Below the pieces are notes generated by a model. The model was not told where the DNA came from, ran no database searches, and worked only from the letters and a program-made list of their open reading frames with translations. 9,699 nt of DNA from Actinotignum schaalii (GTDB lineage: Bacteria; Actinomycetota; Actinomycetes; Actinomycetales; Actinomycetaceae): the NCBI GenBank assembly GCA_946222725.1, contig CAMIHT010000053.1, forward strand, positions 1 through 9,699. Direction: 5' to 3'. Positions 1-6,978 of the stretch are shown here, piece after piece. Each line of letters starts with the position of its first letter. The first letter of the stretch is position 1. Both the position numbers and the translations under genes were made by a program.

Positions 1-357
1 GTGGAAATCCACCCCGGTGCTCGCATCGGCCGCCGTTTCTTCATTGACCACGGCATGGGCGTGGTCATCGGAGAAACCACAGAGATCGGCGATGATTGCA
101 TGATCTACCACGGGGTGACCCTGGGTGGGTCATCAGCCGAACCGGTCAAACGCCACCCCACCTTGGGAAATGGCGTCATGGTGGGAGCGGGCGCGAAAAT
201 ACTCGGCCCTGTCCGCATTGGGGACGGTTCCCAGGTGGGCGCTAACGCCGTCGTCGTTCATGATGTGCCGGCGGAAGCGACCGCGGTGGGAATCCCCGCA
301 CGGGTACGCACCCCGGCCCATCACGAACCGCTCATCGATCCGGCGATCTATATTTAG
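1..357 (+). CDS. cysE: Serine O-acetyltransferase, C-terminal part (5' end outside window)
   Basis: This enzyme makes O-acetylserine from serine and acetyl-CoA, the committed step of cysteine synthesis in the cytosol. The visible 118 residues are the left-handed beta-helix half of the protein, with hexapeptide repeats ([23 protein letters not shown]). The residues that match the active site of E. coli CysE are present: the Asp-His pair in IDHG (about 17-18) and the His of KRHP (about 52). The N-terminal helical domain is missing, and the first base is a GTG in frame, so this is almost certainly a cut gene and not a short one; that codon reads as an internal Val in EIHPGA. The protein ends in Ile. 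In the family a C-terminal Ile inserts into CysK to form the cysteine synthase complex, so such a contact is possible here. The gene converges on rpiB, with only 6 bp between the stops. Confidence 0.93.
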   Translation: MEIHPGARIGRRFFIDHGMGVVIGETTEIGDDCMIYHGVTLGGSSAEPVKRHPTLGNGVMVGAGAKILGPVRIGDGSQVGANAVVVHDVPAEATAVGIPARVRTPAHHEPLIDPAIYI

Positions 358-363
358 GGCTTT

Positions 364-810
364 TTAGGCGCCTTCGTAACGCGCGATCTGGTCGATGCGG
401 CGCTGGTGGCGCTCATCTTCGCTGAAGGGTGTTTCCAGGAAAAGCTTGACGAGGTTCCACGCCTCTTCCGGGGTATGCTGGCGCGCTCCAATGGAAATAA
501 CGTTGGCGTTATTGTGTTCGCGCCCGAGCTTGGCGGTGGCCTCATTCCAGGCGAGGATCGCGCGCACGCCGCGCACTTTATTCGCTGAAATCTGCTCGCC
601 GTTCCCGGACCCGCCCAATACAATTCCTAGCGACCCGGCATCATCTACGACGCCCTGCCCGCAGGCAATACACGGGGCGGGGTAATCATCGAGCGCGTCA
701 TAGGTTTTAGCGCCGTGGTCCACCACTTCGTAGCCACTTTCTTCCAGTTTCTCCACCAGGAATTCCTTGAGCTCGAAACCGGCATGATCTGTTCCAATAT
801 GTACTCGCAT
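364..810 (-). CDS. rpiB: Ribose-5-phosphate isomerase B (mycobacterial type)
   Basis: RpiB interconverts ribose 5-phosphate and ribulose 5-phosphate in the non-oxidative pentose phosphate pathway, in the cytosol. The 148-residue length is normal for the LacAB/RpiB family. Visible motifs are the N-terminal phosphate-binding GTDHAG (D8, H9), GGSGNGEQISANK (65-77), REHNNANV (97-104) and HQRRI (135-139). E. coli RpiB uses a Cys base at the position that is Ser68 here. As in M. tuberculosis RpiB, Glu72 in GNGEQ is the likely catalytic base, and all key residues (D8, H9, S68, E72, H99, R110, R134) sit at a constant offset of 3 from the M. tuberculosis numbering. The ATG start is the natural one because the sequence begins directly with the first beta strand. 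The gene is convergent with cysE and divergent from pepO. No strong Shine-Dalgarno is present, and a TAGGAT -10 lies 6 nt upstream of the ATG. Confidence 0.96.
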   Translation of the reverse strand: MRVHIGTDHAGFELKEFLVEKLEESGYEVVDHGAKTYDALDDYPAPCIACGQGVVDDAGSLGIVLGGSGNGEQISANKVRGVRAILAWNEATAKLGREHNNANVISIGARQHTPEEAWNLVKLFLETPFSEDERHQRRIDQIARYEGA

Positions 811-816
811 GCAGCA

Positions 817-845
817 ATCCTATCCTATTGTGCCGCTTGTCACTT
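817..845 (-). promoter_or_regulatory. Putative leaderless promoter of rpiB
   Basis: On the minus strand TAGGAT (817-822) is followed by exactly six bases and then the rpiB ATG, so transcription starting 7 nt after the hexamer would begin at the start codon. An overlapping second TAGGAT lies at 822-827. GTGACA at 838-843 resembles a -35 box, but the 15-bp spacer is short. The same AGGATAGGAT stretch could instead act as a weak ribosome binding site. Confidence 0.5.
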
Positions 846-880
846 TTACTTTGGGGTGGTGCGCCGGTGGCGATGCGCTA

Positions 881-915
881 TTTAAAGTGTCGTAGGCGTC
901 CACTACCCTGGACAC
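881..915 (+). promoter_or_regulatory. Putative leaderless promoter of pepO
   Basis: TTTAAA (881-886, four of six matches to TTGACA) is followed by a 17-bp spacer, TACCCT (904-909), six bases and the pepO ATG at 916. There is no purine-rich Shine-Dalgarno before the ATG. This fits a leaderless transcript starting at the A of ATG. The assignment rests on spacing and hexamer matches only. Confidence 0.5.
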
Positions 916-2982
916 ATGACTGATACTGCTTTGCATGCTGTGCTTTCGGGTGCCGATACGTCGGTGCGCCCCCAGGATGATCTTTTCCGTGCCGTCAATG
1001 GCACCTGGTTGCGTGAGAAGGAAATTCCAGCCGATCAGGTCTCGGTCGGTTCTTTCATTGATCTACGCGATGAGGCGGAACTTCACGTACGTGAACTTAT
1101 TGAGAAAGCTGCGGATGCCGCGGGCACTGCCGGTTCGGAAACGGCCGCTGGCGATAAGGCCGCCGCTGCGGATGCCGCACCGGGCGTTCCTGCGGAATCC
1201 CTCGCGAAGGTTGTGGCCCTCTACCGTTCTTTTATTGATACCGCTGCAATTAATGAGAAGGGCACCGCTCCCCTCACCGCTGATCTTGATCCGGTAGCCC
1301 AGGCGGAAACAAAGGAGGATCTGGCCCGCGTTATTGGCGCCCTCATGCGCACCGGGGTGGATAGTTTCTTCGGGGTGGATGTGGCCCCCAGCCTGGTCAA
1401 TCCCAATGTCCATGAGTTCTCCATCGGCCAGTCCGGCCTGGGTTTGCCCGATGAAGCCTATTACCGCGAAGCGCAATTCGCTCCGGTCCTGAGCGCCTAC
1501 CGGGATTTCGTGCCGCAACTGGCCCAGCTCGCTTTTGATGAGAAGGCCACCGAACCCAGCGCTGCTATCACAGCCGCCGCCGGGCGCGTCATCGATGTGG
1601 AAACAAAACTCGCCGCCGCGCATATGAGCCGCACGGATGCCCGGGATATGGATAAGGTCAATAACCCGATGTCCTTCGCGGATTTCGTGGCTTCGGCCCC
1701 GCAGTTCCCCTGGGCCACCGCGCTGCGCGCTATCGGTTACGATCCTGATGGGCTCGGTACCATTATTGTCACCACCCCGCAGGCGTTGCGGGCCGCCGCG
1801 CAGCTGTGGGAAGAAACTCCGCTGGAAACCTTGCGGGAATACACTCGCTGGCGCATTCTGCTCGCGCGTGCTTCCTACCTGCCCGAAGTGATTGATGCCA
1901 AGAACTTCGATTTCTACGGCAAGGTGCTCGCCGGTACCACCCAGCAACGTGACCGCTGGAAGCGTGCGGTGCAATTGGTCAATGGCGTGCTCGGTGAGGC
2001 AGTAGGCCAGCTTTACGTGGCCTCCTACTTCCCGCCCGAACACAAGGCCACCATGGATCAGCTGGTGGCTGACCTCTTGGATGCCTACCGCCTGTCCATC
2101 CGGAATCTGGATTGGATGAGCGATGCCACCAAGGAGCGCGCCCTGGCCAAACTGGATACTTTCGCCCCGAAGATCGGCTATCCCGATAAGTGGAAGGATT
2201 ATTCCTCCATGCAGATCGGTACGGATCTGCTGGCCAATATTCGCGCTGCGTGCGAATTTGAGGTGGAGGAAAACATCGCGAAGCTCGGCAAGGAAGTTGA
2301 CCGCAGCGAATGGCATATGAATCCGCAAACGGTCAATGCCTACTACAACCCGCAGTGGAATGAGATCGTATTCCCGGCGGCGATTTTGCAATGGCCTTTC
2401 TTCGAGCAGGATCGCGATGCGGCTTTCAATTACGGCGGTATTGGCGCGGTTATCGGCCACGAAATCGGGCACGGTTTCGATGACCAGGGCTCCAAGTTCG
2501 ATGCGGATGGTTCCCTCAATAACTGGTGGACGGATGAGGATCGGGCGGAATTTGAGAAGCGCACCGCGGCTCTTATCGCGCAATTCAATTCCTATATCCC
2601 GGCCCAGTTGAACGGTGATGAGGCTTTCCACGTCAACGGTGAACTCACCCAGGGTGAAAACATCGGGGATCTAGGTGGCCTGTCCATCGCGCTCAAGGCT
2701 TATGAAATCCACTTGGCGCGCGAAGGTCTCACGCTGGAGAGTGCTCCGGTTATTGATGGCTACACCGGCGCGCAGCGCGTCTTCCTCTCCTTCGCCAAGA
2801 TCTGGCAGGGGAAGAACCGTGACGAATGGGCCCGCCAGCTCATCGCCATTGACCCGCATTCCCCCTCCGAATTCCGCTGCAATGGCACGGTGAAGAATAT
2901 CGATGCCTTCGCGCAGGCTTTCGGTTTGGAAGAAGGCGACGGCCTCTACCTCGCCCCGGAAGAACGCGTGCGTATTTGGTAA
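916..2982 (+). CDS. pepO: M13 family zinc metallopeptidase (PepO/neprilysin-like endopeptidase)
   Basis: This is a cytosolic endopeptidase expected to cut oligopeptides; M13 enzymes exclude large folded proteins through a closed cavity. The length of 688 residues is typical. The N-terminal domain opens with VRPQDDLFRAVNGTWL (17-32), the usual bacterial PepO start. Further motifs are the substrate-binding NAYYNP (474-479), the zinc site HEIGH (H515, E516, H519), the third ligand and orienting Asp in ENIGD (E581, D585), and the transition-state pair in HSPSEFR (H648, R654, same spacing as neprilysin H711/R717). The end VRIW resembles the family's C-terminal aromatic tail. There is no signal peptide or membrane anchor, unlike animal neprilysins. 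An Ala/Asp/Gly-rich stretch at about residues 65-94 looks like a flexible, lineage-specific insert. The gene appears monocistronic, divergent from rpiB and followed by a long hairpin. It is unclear whether it is linked in function to the downstream transporter. Confidence 0.96.
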   Translation: MTDTALHAVLSGADTSVRPQDDLFRAVNGTWLREKEIPADQVSVGSFIDLRDEAELHVRELIEKAADAAGTAGSETAAGDKAAAADAAPGVPAESLAKVVALYRSFIDTAAINEKGTAPLTADLDPVAQAETKEDLARVIGALMRTGVDSFFGVDVAPSLVNPNVHEFSIGQSGLGLPDEAYYREAQFAPVLSAYRDFVPQLAQLAFDEKATEPSAAITAAAGRVIDVETKLAAAHMSRTDARDMDKVNNPMSFADFVASAPQFPWATALRAIGYDPDGLGTIIVTTPQALRAAAQLWEETPLETLREYTRWRILLARASYLPEVIDAKNFDFYGKVLAGTTQQRDRWKRAVQLVNGVLGEAVGQLYVASYFPPEHKATMDQLVADLLDAYRLSIRNLDWMSDATKERALAKLDTFAPKIGYPDKWKDYSSMQIGTDLLANIRAACEFEVEENIAKLGKEVDRSEWHMNPQTVNAYYNPQWNEIVFPAAILQWPFFEQDRDAAFNYGGIGAVIGHEIGHGFDDQGSKFDADGSLNNWWTDEDRAEFEKRTAALIAQFNSYIPAQLNGDEAFHVNGELTQGENIGDLGGLSIALKAYEIHLAREGLTLESAPVIDGYTGAQRVFLSFAKIWQGKNRDEWARQLIAIDPHSPSEFRCNGTVKNIDAFAQAFGLEEGDGLYLAPEERVRIW

Positions 2983-3064
2983 ACGTGCTTCGTGCCTCCG
3001 TGCGAATACGTGCGGAAGTAGTACGACGCCGGCGCTAGCGCGCGCCTAGTTGCCAGAGTGCCAC
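2983..3064. other. Intergenic stretch after pepO
   Basis: No gene is seen here. The pentamer CGTGC occurs four times just after the pepO stop (starting at 2984, 2991, 2999 and 3009) and once inside its end (2967). A short hairpin with arms GGCGC (3031-3035) and GCGCC (3042-3046) has no T-tract. Nothing more definite can be supported. Confidence 0.4.
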
Positions 3065-3155
3065 GGCGGCGGGGTGCCGGACTGACCAGGCCACCTATCC
3101 ATGACATCTGTCATGAAGAAGTGGTGATTCTTGGCAGTTCCGGTACCCCGCCGCC
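3065..3155. repeat. 24-bp interrupted inverted repeat enclosing a palindrome; possible pepO terminator
   Basis: The left arm (3065-3089) pairs with the right arm (3131-3155) over 24 positions with one single-base bulge on each side (A3085, T3139) and two G-T wobbles. The outer eleven pairs are perfect (GGCGGCGGGGT with its complement). The 41-nt loop holds the 16-bp palindrome at 3100-3115. In the pepO transcript the hairpin would be followed by five U (3158-3162), which fits a rho-independent terminator, although the loop is unusually large. The predicted start of the ATPase transcript lies downstream of the whole structure, so the hairpin would form only in read-through RNA. Confidence 0.7.
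3100..3115. promoter_or_regulatory. Perfect 16-bp palindrome, putative response-regulator operator
   Basis: CATGACATCTGTCATG has two perfect 7-base arms around a 2-base centre. Its centre lies about 66 bp upstream of the proposed start of the ATPase gene, a typical place for an activator site. The promoter there lacks a recognisable -35 box. The likely binder is the LuxR-type regulator encoded at 6276-6947, since such modules usually control their own operon, but this is inference. Confidence 0.65.
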
Positions 3156-3161
3156 CATTTT

Positions 3162-3173
3162 TACACTGATGGC
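3162..3173 (+). promoter_or_regulatory. Putative leaderless promoter of the ABC ATPase gene
   Basis: TACACT (3162-3167) is followed by exactly six bases and the ATG at 3174. No Shine-Dalgarno is present, and no -35 box is found 16-18 bp upstream, which suggests dependence on an activator such as one bound at the palindrome 3100-3115. Confidence 0.5.
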
Positions 3174-4151
3174 ATGAACACAATACCCGGGGCCAACCCG
3201 CCCCATCCGGTCCCTACCGCGCACCCCGTTGTTGCGGCCCGCGCCCTCAGCCGTTCTTTCGGACAAGTGCGCGCCGTAGATAATCTGTCGCTCACGATCA
3301 CTACCGGGGAAATCGTGGCACTCCTAGGCCCCAACGGAGCCGGGAAAACCACACTCCTCGATATGGTTCTCGGCTTCACCAAGCCCAGCAGCGGCACCCT
3401 TGACGTTCTCGGCCAGGCTCCCGGCTCCCCGGCCCTCACCGGGCACATTGGGGCCATGTTGCAGACCGGCGGGATGCTACGCGATCTCACCGCCGCGGAA
3501 ACCCTCCATTTCCTTGCCGATTGCCTTCCCTCCCACCTACCGGTCGCTGATGTCATTGAGCGCGCCGGCATGAGCGACTTCGCCTCCCGGAAAATCGCGA
3601 AATGCTCCGGCGGCCAAATCCAGCGCATCCGTTTCGGTGCCGCACTGCTATCAGACCCGGAGCTGCTTATCCTCGATGAGCCCACCGCGGGGCTGGATGC
3701 CACGGCGCGCCGTGACTTCTGGGCGCATATTCGGGCCGACGCCGCCCGCGGGCGCACCATTATCTTCGCCACCCATTACCTCCAGGAAGCCCAAGACCTT
3801 GCCGAGCGAGTCATCCTCATGAATAACGGACGCATCGTCGCGGACGGGAGCGTTGCTGATATTACCGCCCAGCAACGCCACCACCTCACCGTCACCTGGA
3901 ATCCGCAATCCAGCATCACCCCGGAGGAACTGGCCCGGCGCACGGGCGCTGACACCATAGAGCGGGACGGGGAGCTGGTGCGTTTCACCGTGGCAGATTC
4001 TGATCGGCTTGCCGCCGTGATTCTCAACGAAGGTCTCGGCTCCCATCTTCAGATTTCTGCCGCCAGCCTCGAAGATGCTTTCTTCACCCTCACAGCCTCC
4101 CCGCACACCGATTCACCCGCCACTGCGGCACCCGAAGGAGCCCGCTCATGA
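3174..4151 (+). CDS. ABC transporter ATP-binding protein (ABC-2 exporter type)
   Basis: This is the cytosolic ATPase that powers the permease encoded directly downstream. In its 325 residues all nucleotide-binding motifs are in order: Walker A GPNGAGKTT (52-60), Q-loop Gln97, signature CSGGQ (144-148, with Cys in place of the usual Leu), Walker B LLILDEP (164-170) with catalytic Glu169, D-loop AGLD, and switch His201 in ATHYLQEA. After the core, residues of about 235-310 form the accessory C-terminal domain common in drug- and lipid-exporting ABC-2 ATPases, and the tail is Pro/Ala-rich. The N-terminal 20 residues are also Pro-rich and probably disordered. The ATG is chosen because it gives the longest frame and sits 6 nt after a -10-like hexamer. 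The stop overlaps the permease start in ATGA. The substrate cannot be read from the sequence; the linked two-component genes suggest an antimicrobial or membrane-active compound, as in the LnrLMN and YvfRS systems. Confidence 0.95.
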   Translation: MNTIPGANPPHPVPTAHPVVAARALSRSFGQVRAVDNLSLTITTGEIVALLGPNGAGKTTLLDMVLGFTKPSSGTLDVLGQAPGSPALTGHIGAMLQTGGMLRDLTAAETLHFLADCLPSHLPVADVIERAGMSDFASRKIAKCSGGQIQRIRFGAALLSDPELLILDEPTAGLDATARRDFWAHIRADAARGRTIIFATHYLQEAQDLAERVILMNNGRIVADGSVADITAQQRHHLTVTWNPQSSITPEELARRTGADTIERDGELVRFTVADSDRLAAVILNEGLGSHLQISAASLEDAFFTLTASPHTDSPATAAPEGARS

Positions 4152-4978
4152 CCACTCCCGTAACCAGTCCGGCTACGCCCCGTTCCCGCACCAGTATTTT
4201 CTTCTCCTATATCCGACACGAGCTCTGGCGTAATTTGCGGATGGTGGATTCCCTGATCTTCCTTATTGCCCTCCCCCTCGTGATCTTCGCGGTTTTCGGG
4301 GTGGCCTCACCGGGAACCGATAAGCACATTCCTGGCGGCACCATCGCCGCCTACGTCATGGTGAGCTTGGCCCTCTACGGGGCGGCAACCGCCGCGACGT
4401 CTATGGCGGGGGCTGCCGCCGTGGAACATGACAGTGGCTGGGGCCGCCACCTAGCCCTCACCGGGATGCGCCGCGGGGACTATCTGGCAGGCAAAATCAT
4501 TGTCAGCCTCCTCATCGCCTGCCTCCCCATCGGCGCGACCTTCCTCCTCGGTATTCTCACCACGGCGCAATTTGATACCCCCGGAATCTGGCTCGCGAGC
4601 GCCGGACTGTGCCTGGTAGGCGTATTTCCCTTCGCGTTCTTCGGTCTGGCCGTAGCCCTGGCATTACGCAGTGAAACCGCGGTGTCCATTGCCTCCGGCG
4701 TGGTGGTGCTTCTCGCTTTCCTCGGTAATCTTTTCATGCCGCTGAGCGGGGCAATGATGGAGATGGCCCGCTACACGCCCTTCTACGGGGCAGGCGTGCT
4801 GGCCCACTGGCCCCAGAACGGGGAGGTTATTATTACCGGTGCTTTCGCCACGCCGGGTATGCCAGAGATCCTTCCCACCGAATCCTTCGCCTGGGCAATC
4901 GGGAATGTGGTGGTGTGGACGCTTATTCTCGCGGCGCTGGCATTCCTCGCCCTGCGCCGTTCGACGGTGCGGCGCTAG
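4148..4978 (+). CDS. ABC-2 type transporter permease
   Basis: This is the membrane half of the exporter, expected to work as a dimer with two copies of the ATPase encoded upstream. It has 276 residues and six predicted membrane segments at about 34-53, 64-88, 116-138, 147-172, 178-200 and 246-269, the normal ABC2-membrane layout. The cytosolic N-terminus is Thr/Pro/Ser-rich. A conserved feature is the FLGNLFMPLSG stretch at the fifth segment, usual for this family. The start codon overlaps the ATPase stop (ATGA), and a good Shine-Dalgarno (GAAGGAG, 4134-4140) lies inside the end of the ATPase gene, so the two are translated together. No peptidase or extracellular domain is present, which argues against a bacteriocin-processing role. 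The cargo is unknown. Confidence 0.93.
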   Translation: MTTPVTSPATPRSRTSIFFSYIRHELWRNLRMVDSLIFLIALPLVIFAVFGVASPGTDKHIPGGTIAAYVMVSLALYGAATAATSMAGAAAVEHDSGWGRHLALTGMRRGDYLAGKIIVSLLIACLPIGATFLLGILTTAQFDTPGIWLASAGLCLVGVFPFAFFGLAVALALRSETAVSIASGVVVLLAFLGNLFMPLSGAMMEMARYTPFYGAGVLAHWPQNGEVIITGAFATPGMPEILPTESFAWAIGNVVVWTLILAALAFLALRRSTVRR

Positions 4979-4999
4979 AGTACGGGCGCTAAGGTACGG
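4972..4999 (+). repeat. 14-bp tandem duplication over the permease stop
   Basis: Units 4972-4985 and 4986-4999 match at 12 of 14 positions (each begins GCGCTA and ends GTACGG). The first unit contains the TAG stop of the permease. The duplication widens the gap before the kinase gene and breaks the tight packing seen at the other two junctions of the operon. Confidence 0.7.
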
Positions 5000-5004
5000 C
5001 TAAC

Positions 5005-6279
5005 GTGCGAGCACAGCACCGGGCACGAGCGGCGGCCGCGGAAGAGCTTCGCGACCGCTATGCTCGTTCTATGGCCCCATCCCCCGCCGCGTCGTCTCCC
5101 ACAGTCTCATCGACCACCGCCGCGCCGCGGACCTCCGCGCCGTCCCCAGCTAGCCATTATCTAAATCGCATGTGGCGCACCGCCAACCAGATACCGGCAG
5201 CCCCCACCACTCGCCGCGAGCGCCTGACCATGCTCTTCGGCAGCGGGATCTGGCTCATCTTCCTGGTCTTTCCTTTCGCTGGAGTTCTCTTAACGCCAAG
5301 TCTCACTCCACTTGAGCGCGGCCTCGGTTACGCGGGAATCTGTGGGTTTGGACTGACATATATTCTGATTTTCCAATTTCCGGATATGCGTCCCTCGTGG
5401 CCCCGCTGGGTATCCCTAACGTTATGGAGCATTCCGCTGCTTGCCTGCGCGGCACTTATCCACCCTTTCCCCTTTGGCTTCGCCTACACGGCACCTTTCT
5501 TCGCGGCAATATGGATTTTTTCGCTCCCGCTCATACCCGGGATTCCGTGCGGGCTTCTCTGTTTCGCGGGCGGAGCGGCGGCCCATATCTTGGCGCCGTA
5601 TGATTTCGTGTGGGCAGCGTTTCTGGGCAGCATTATTATCCCAATGATCCCCATTCTCATCTCTCGCTTGCTGGAAGAATTTGCCGCGCGGTCGGCACGG
5701 ATGCGCGCAGAGCTCATCCTTTCGGAGCAACGCTCCGAGCTGGCCTCCGTGGTTCATGATGTGCTGGGGCATTCGCTGACCGCCATCACCGTGAAAACTC
5801 AATTGGCCTCGCGACTAATGGAGACCAACCCGGATGCGGCGCGTGCCGAATTAGAAGAAAGTCTCAAAATTTCGCGCGATGCTATCGACACGGTGCGGGC
5901 CACCGTGACCGACCTGCGCCAGCCCACTCTTGATGCTGAGCTGGATTCCGCCTGCGCACTGCTCCGTTCCGCGCGTATCGCCGCGCATGTCACGCCTCCC
6001 CCGGAACTTCCCCTCCTCACCGCCCAGCTTTTCGCGTGGGTGGTGCGGGAAGCGGTCACGAATACGGTGCGCCATTCGGGTGCGCACACCTGCACCATCA
6101 CTATTGAGGACAGGGAGAGTGGCACGCGCTTGCGGGTGGAGGACGACGGCGTAGGTATCCCCGCGGAAACTTCGGCAGGTACCGGACTGACCGGACTGCG
6201 CGAACGTGTTGAAGCTGCTGGTGGGACCCTATCGATCACCCGGCTAGAACCGGGAACTCGCGTGGAGGTACGGCTATGA
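5005..6279 (+). CDS. Sensor histidine kinase (DesK/LiaS-like, HisKA_3)
   Basis: This membrane kinase is expected to phosphorylate the response regulator encoded downstream. In the 424-residue reading, residues 1-70 are Ala/Ser/Pro-rich and probably disordered. About six membrane segments follow (roughly 78-97, 105-125, 136-153, 160-177, 178-197, 203-221) without a large extracellular loop, which suits sensing within the membrane. A short linker leads to the HisKA_3 dimer helix with phospho-acceptor His251 in HDVLGHSL. The ATPase domain shows the N-box (Asn353 in REAVTNTVRHSG), DDGVGI (380-385) and GTGLTGLRER (392-401). The start is uncertain. The GTG at 5005 has a weak AAGG at 4991-4994, whereas the ATG at 5071 (402 residues) lies 6 nt after TATGCT. 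The gene lies 26 bp after the permease and its stop overlaps the regulator start (ATGA). DesK/LnrJ-like kinases respond to membrane state or membrane-active antimicrobials; the actual signal here is unknown. Confidence 0.92.
   Translation: MRAQHRARAAAAEELRDRYARSMAPSPAASSPTVSSTTAAPRTSAPSPASHYLNRMWRTANQIPAAPTTRRERLTMLFGSGIWLIFLVFPFAGVLLTPSLTPLERGLGYAGICGFGLTYILIFQFPDMRPSWPRWVSLTLWSIPLLACAALIHPFPFGFAYTAPFFAAIWIFSLPLIPGIPCGLLCFAGGAAAHILAPYDFVWAAFLGSIIIPMIPILISRLLEEFAARSARMRAELILSEQRSELASVVHDVLGHSLTAITVKTQLASRLMETNPDAARAELEESLKISRDAIDTVRATVTDLRQPTLDAELDSACALLRSARIAAHVTPPPELPLLTAQLFAWVVREAVTNTVRHSGAHTCTITIEDRESGTRLRVEDDGVGIPAETSAGTGLTGLRERVEAAGGTLSITRLEPGTRVEVRL
5059..5070 (+). promoter_or_regulatory. 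Possible internal leaderless promoter for the kinase gene
   Basis: TATGCT (5059-5064) is followed by six bases and the in-frame ATG at 5071, the same geometry as the promoters at 817-822, 904-909 and 3162-3167. No -35 box is seen. It would allow basal expression of kinase and regulator without the transporter. This could be chance. Confidence 0.25.
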
Positions 6280-6947
6280 CTGGTAGTACGGGAATAAGCA
6301 ACGGGGCGTGGGCAACCGCCGATGCGCAGGCGGCGGGTACGCCCATCCGAGTAGTTATCGCTGATGATCAGCGGATGGTGCGCGAAGGATTGGCGGCGCT
6401 CCTCAACTTGGAAAAAGACATCGAGATAGTGGCGCAGCTGGAAGATGGCAGCGCCGTCGTTCCCACCGTGGCGGAGACCGGTGCCGATATTGCGCTCCTT
6501 GATATTGAAATGCCGCATGTGGATGGAATCGCGGCGGCGCAAGCACTGCAGGAGGCGGGAAGCGACTGCGGCATCGTTATTGTGACGACGTTTGGGCGCG
6601 CCGGGTATTTGCAACGTGCCATGGCGGCCGGGGCGCGCGGTTTTGTTGTTAAAGATGCGCCGGCCGAGGAGCTCGCCGCGGCGCTGCGCACCGTTGCCGG
6701 CGGCGGCTATGCTATCGATCCGCAGCTAGCCGCGCAGGCATTGCAGATGGGACCCAATCCGCTCACCGAACGCGAGGGCGATGTGCTGCGCCTGGCGCTC
6801 AGCGGGGCGACCGTGAAAAGCATGGCGGCGCAGCTGTATCTATCGCAGGGGACGGTGCGTAATCACCTCTCGGCGGCTATCGGGAAAACCGGGGCGCGCA
6901 CCCGCACCGAGGCAGCGCAGCTCGCCCGGGCCCGCGGGTGGATCTAA
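6276..6947 (+). CDS. Response regulator, NarL/LuxR family (DesR-like)
   Basis: This is the DNA-binding partner of the kinase encoded upstream. It has 223 residues. The receiver domain starts at about residue 24 (IRVVIADDQ) with acidic pair D30/D31, phospho-acceptor Asp76 in ALLDIEMP, Thr104 and Lys126. The LuxR-type helix-turn-helix covers about 160-223 (NPLTEREGDVLRL, then LSQGTVRNHLSAAIGKTGAR), a close match to DesR-like regulators. The first 22 residues are an extra Gly/Ala-rich leader, so an internal start is possible, but the ATG at 6276 has a strong GGAGG (6264-6268) and the ATGA overlap with the kinase stop. It probably controls its own operon through the palindrome at 3100-3115. The last codons and the stop lie inside the hairpin at 6915-6973. 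Confidence 0.95.
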   Translation: MTGSTGISNGAWATADAQAAGTPIRVVIADDQRMVREGLAALLNLEKDIEIVAQLEDGSAVVPTVAETGADIALLDIEMPHVDGIAAAQALQEAGSDCGIVIVTTFGRAGYLQRAMAAGARGFVVKDAPAEELAAALRTVAGGGYAIDPQLAAQALQMGPNPLTEREGDVLRLALSGATVKSMAAQLYLSQGTVRNHLSAAIGKTGARTRTEAAQLARARGWI

Positions 6948-6973
6948 GAGAGCACCCGCGGGCAGAGCTGCGC
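6915..6973. terminator. Two-part hairpin at a convergent gene junction, likely bidirectional terminator
   Basis: An inner perfect 11-bp stem (GCCCGCGGGTG 6930-6940 with CACCCGCGGGC 6953-6963, 12-nt loop) is enclosed by an outer perfect 9-bp stem (GCGCAGCTC 6915-6923 with GAGCTGCGC 6965-6973). Six unpaired bases on the left and one on the right separate them. It overlaps the stop of the response regulator and ends 5 bp before the stop of the dsbA-family gene on the other strand. Neither strand shows a T-tract after the stem, as is often the case for actinobacterial terminators. Confidence 0.7.
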
Positions 6974-6978
6974 AGTGG

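Noticed and set aside
358..380. Possible terminator between cysE and rpiB
   Set aside because: There is a short T-run at 361-365, but only 6 bp separate the stops and no convincing stem flanks the run on either strand.
1063..2631. 522-codon open frame on the minus strand inside pepO
   Set aside because: It lies wholly antisense to a gene with full M13 motifs, its translation shows no recognisable domain, and long antisense frames are expected from GC-rich codon bias.
2967..3013. Five CGTGC pentamers near the pepO end
   Set aside because: Spacing is irregular (17, 7, 8 and 10 bp between starts after the first), the motif is short and GC-rich, and no pairing partner (GCACG) is nearby; likely chance.
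5799..6614. 271-codon minus-strand frame across the kinase/regulator junction
   Set aside because: Antisense to two genes with complete catalytic motifs; the translation is Arg/Ser-rich and resembles no protein family.
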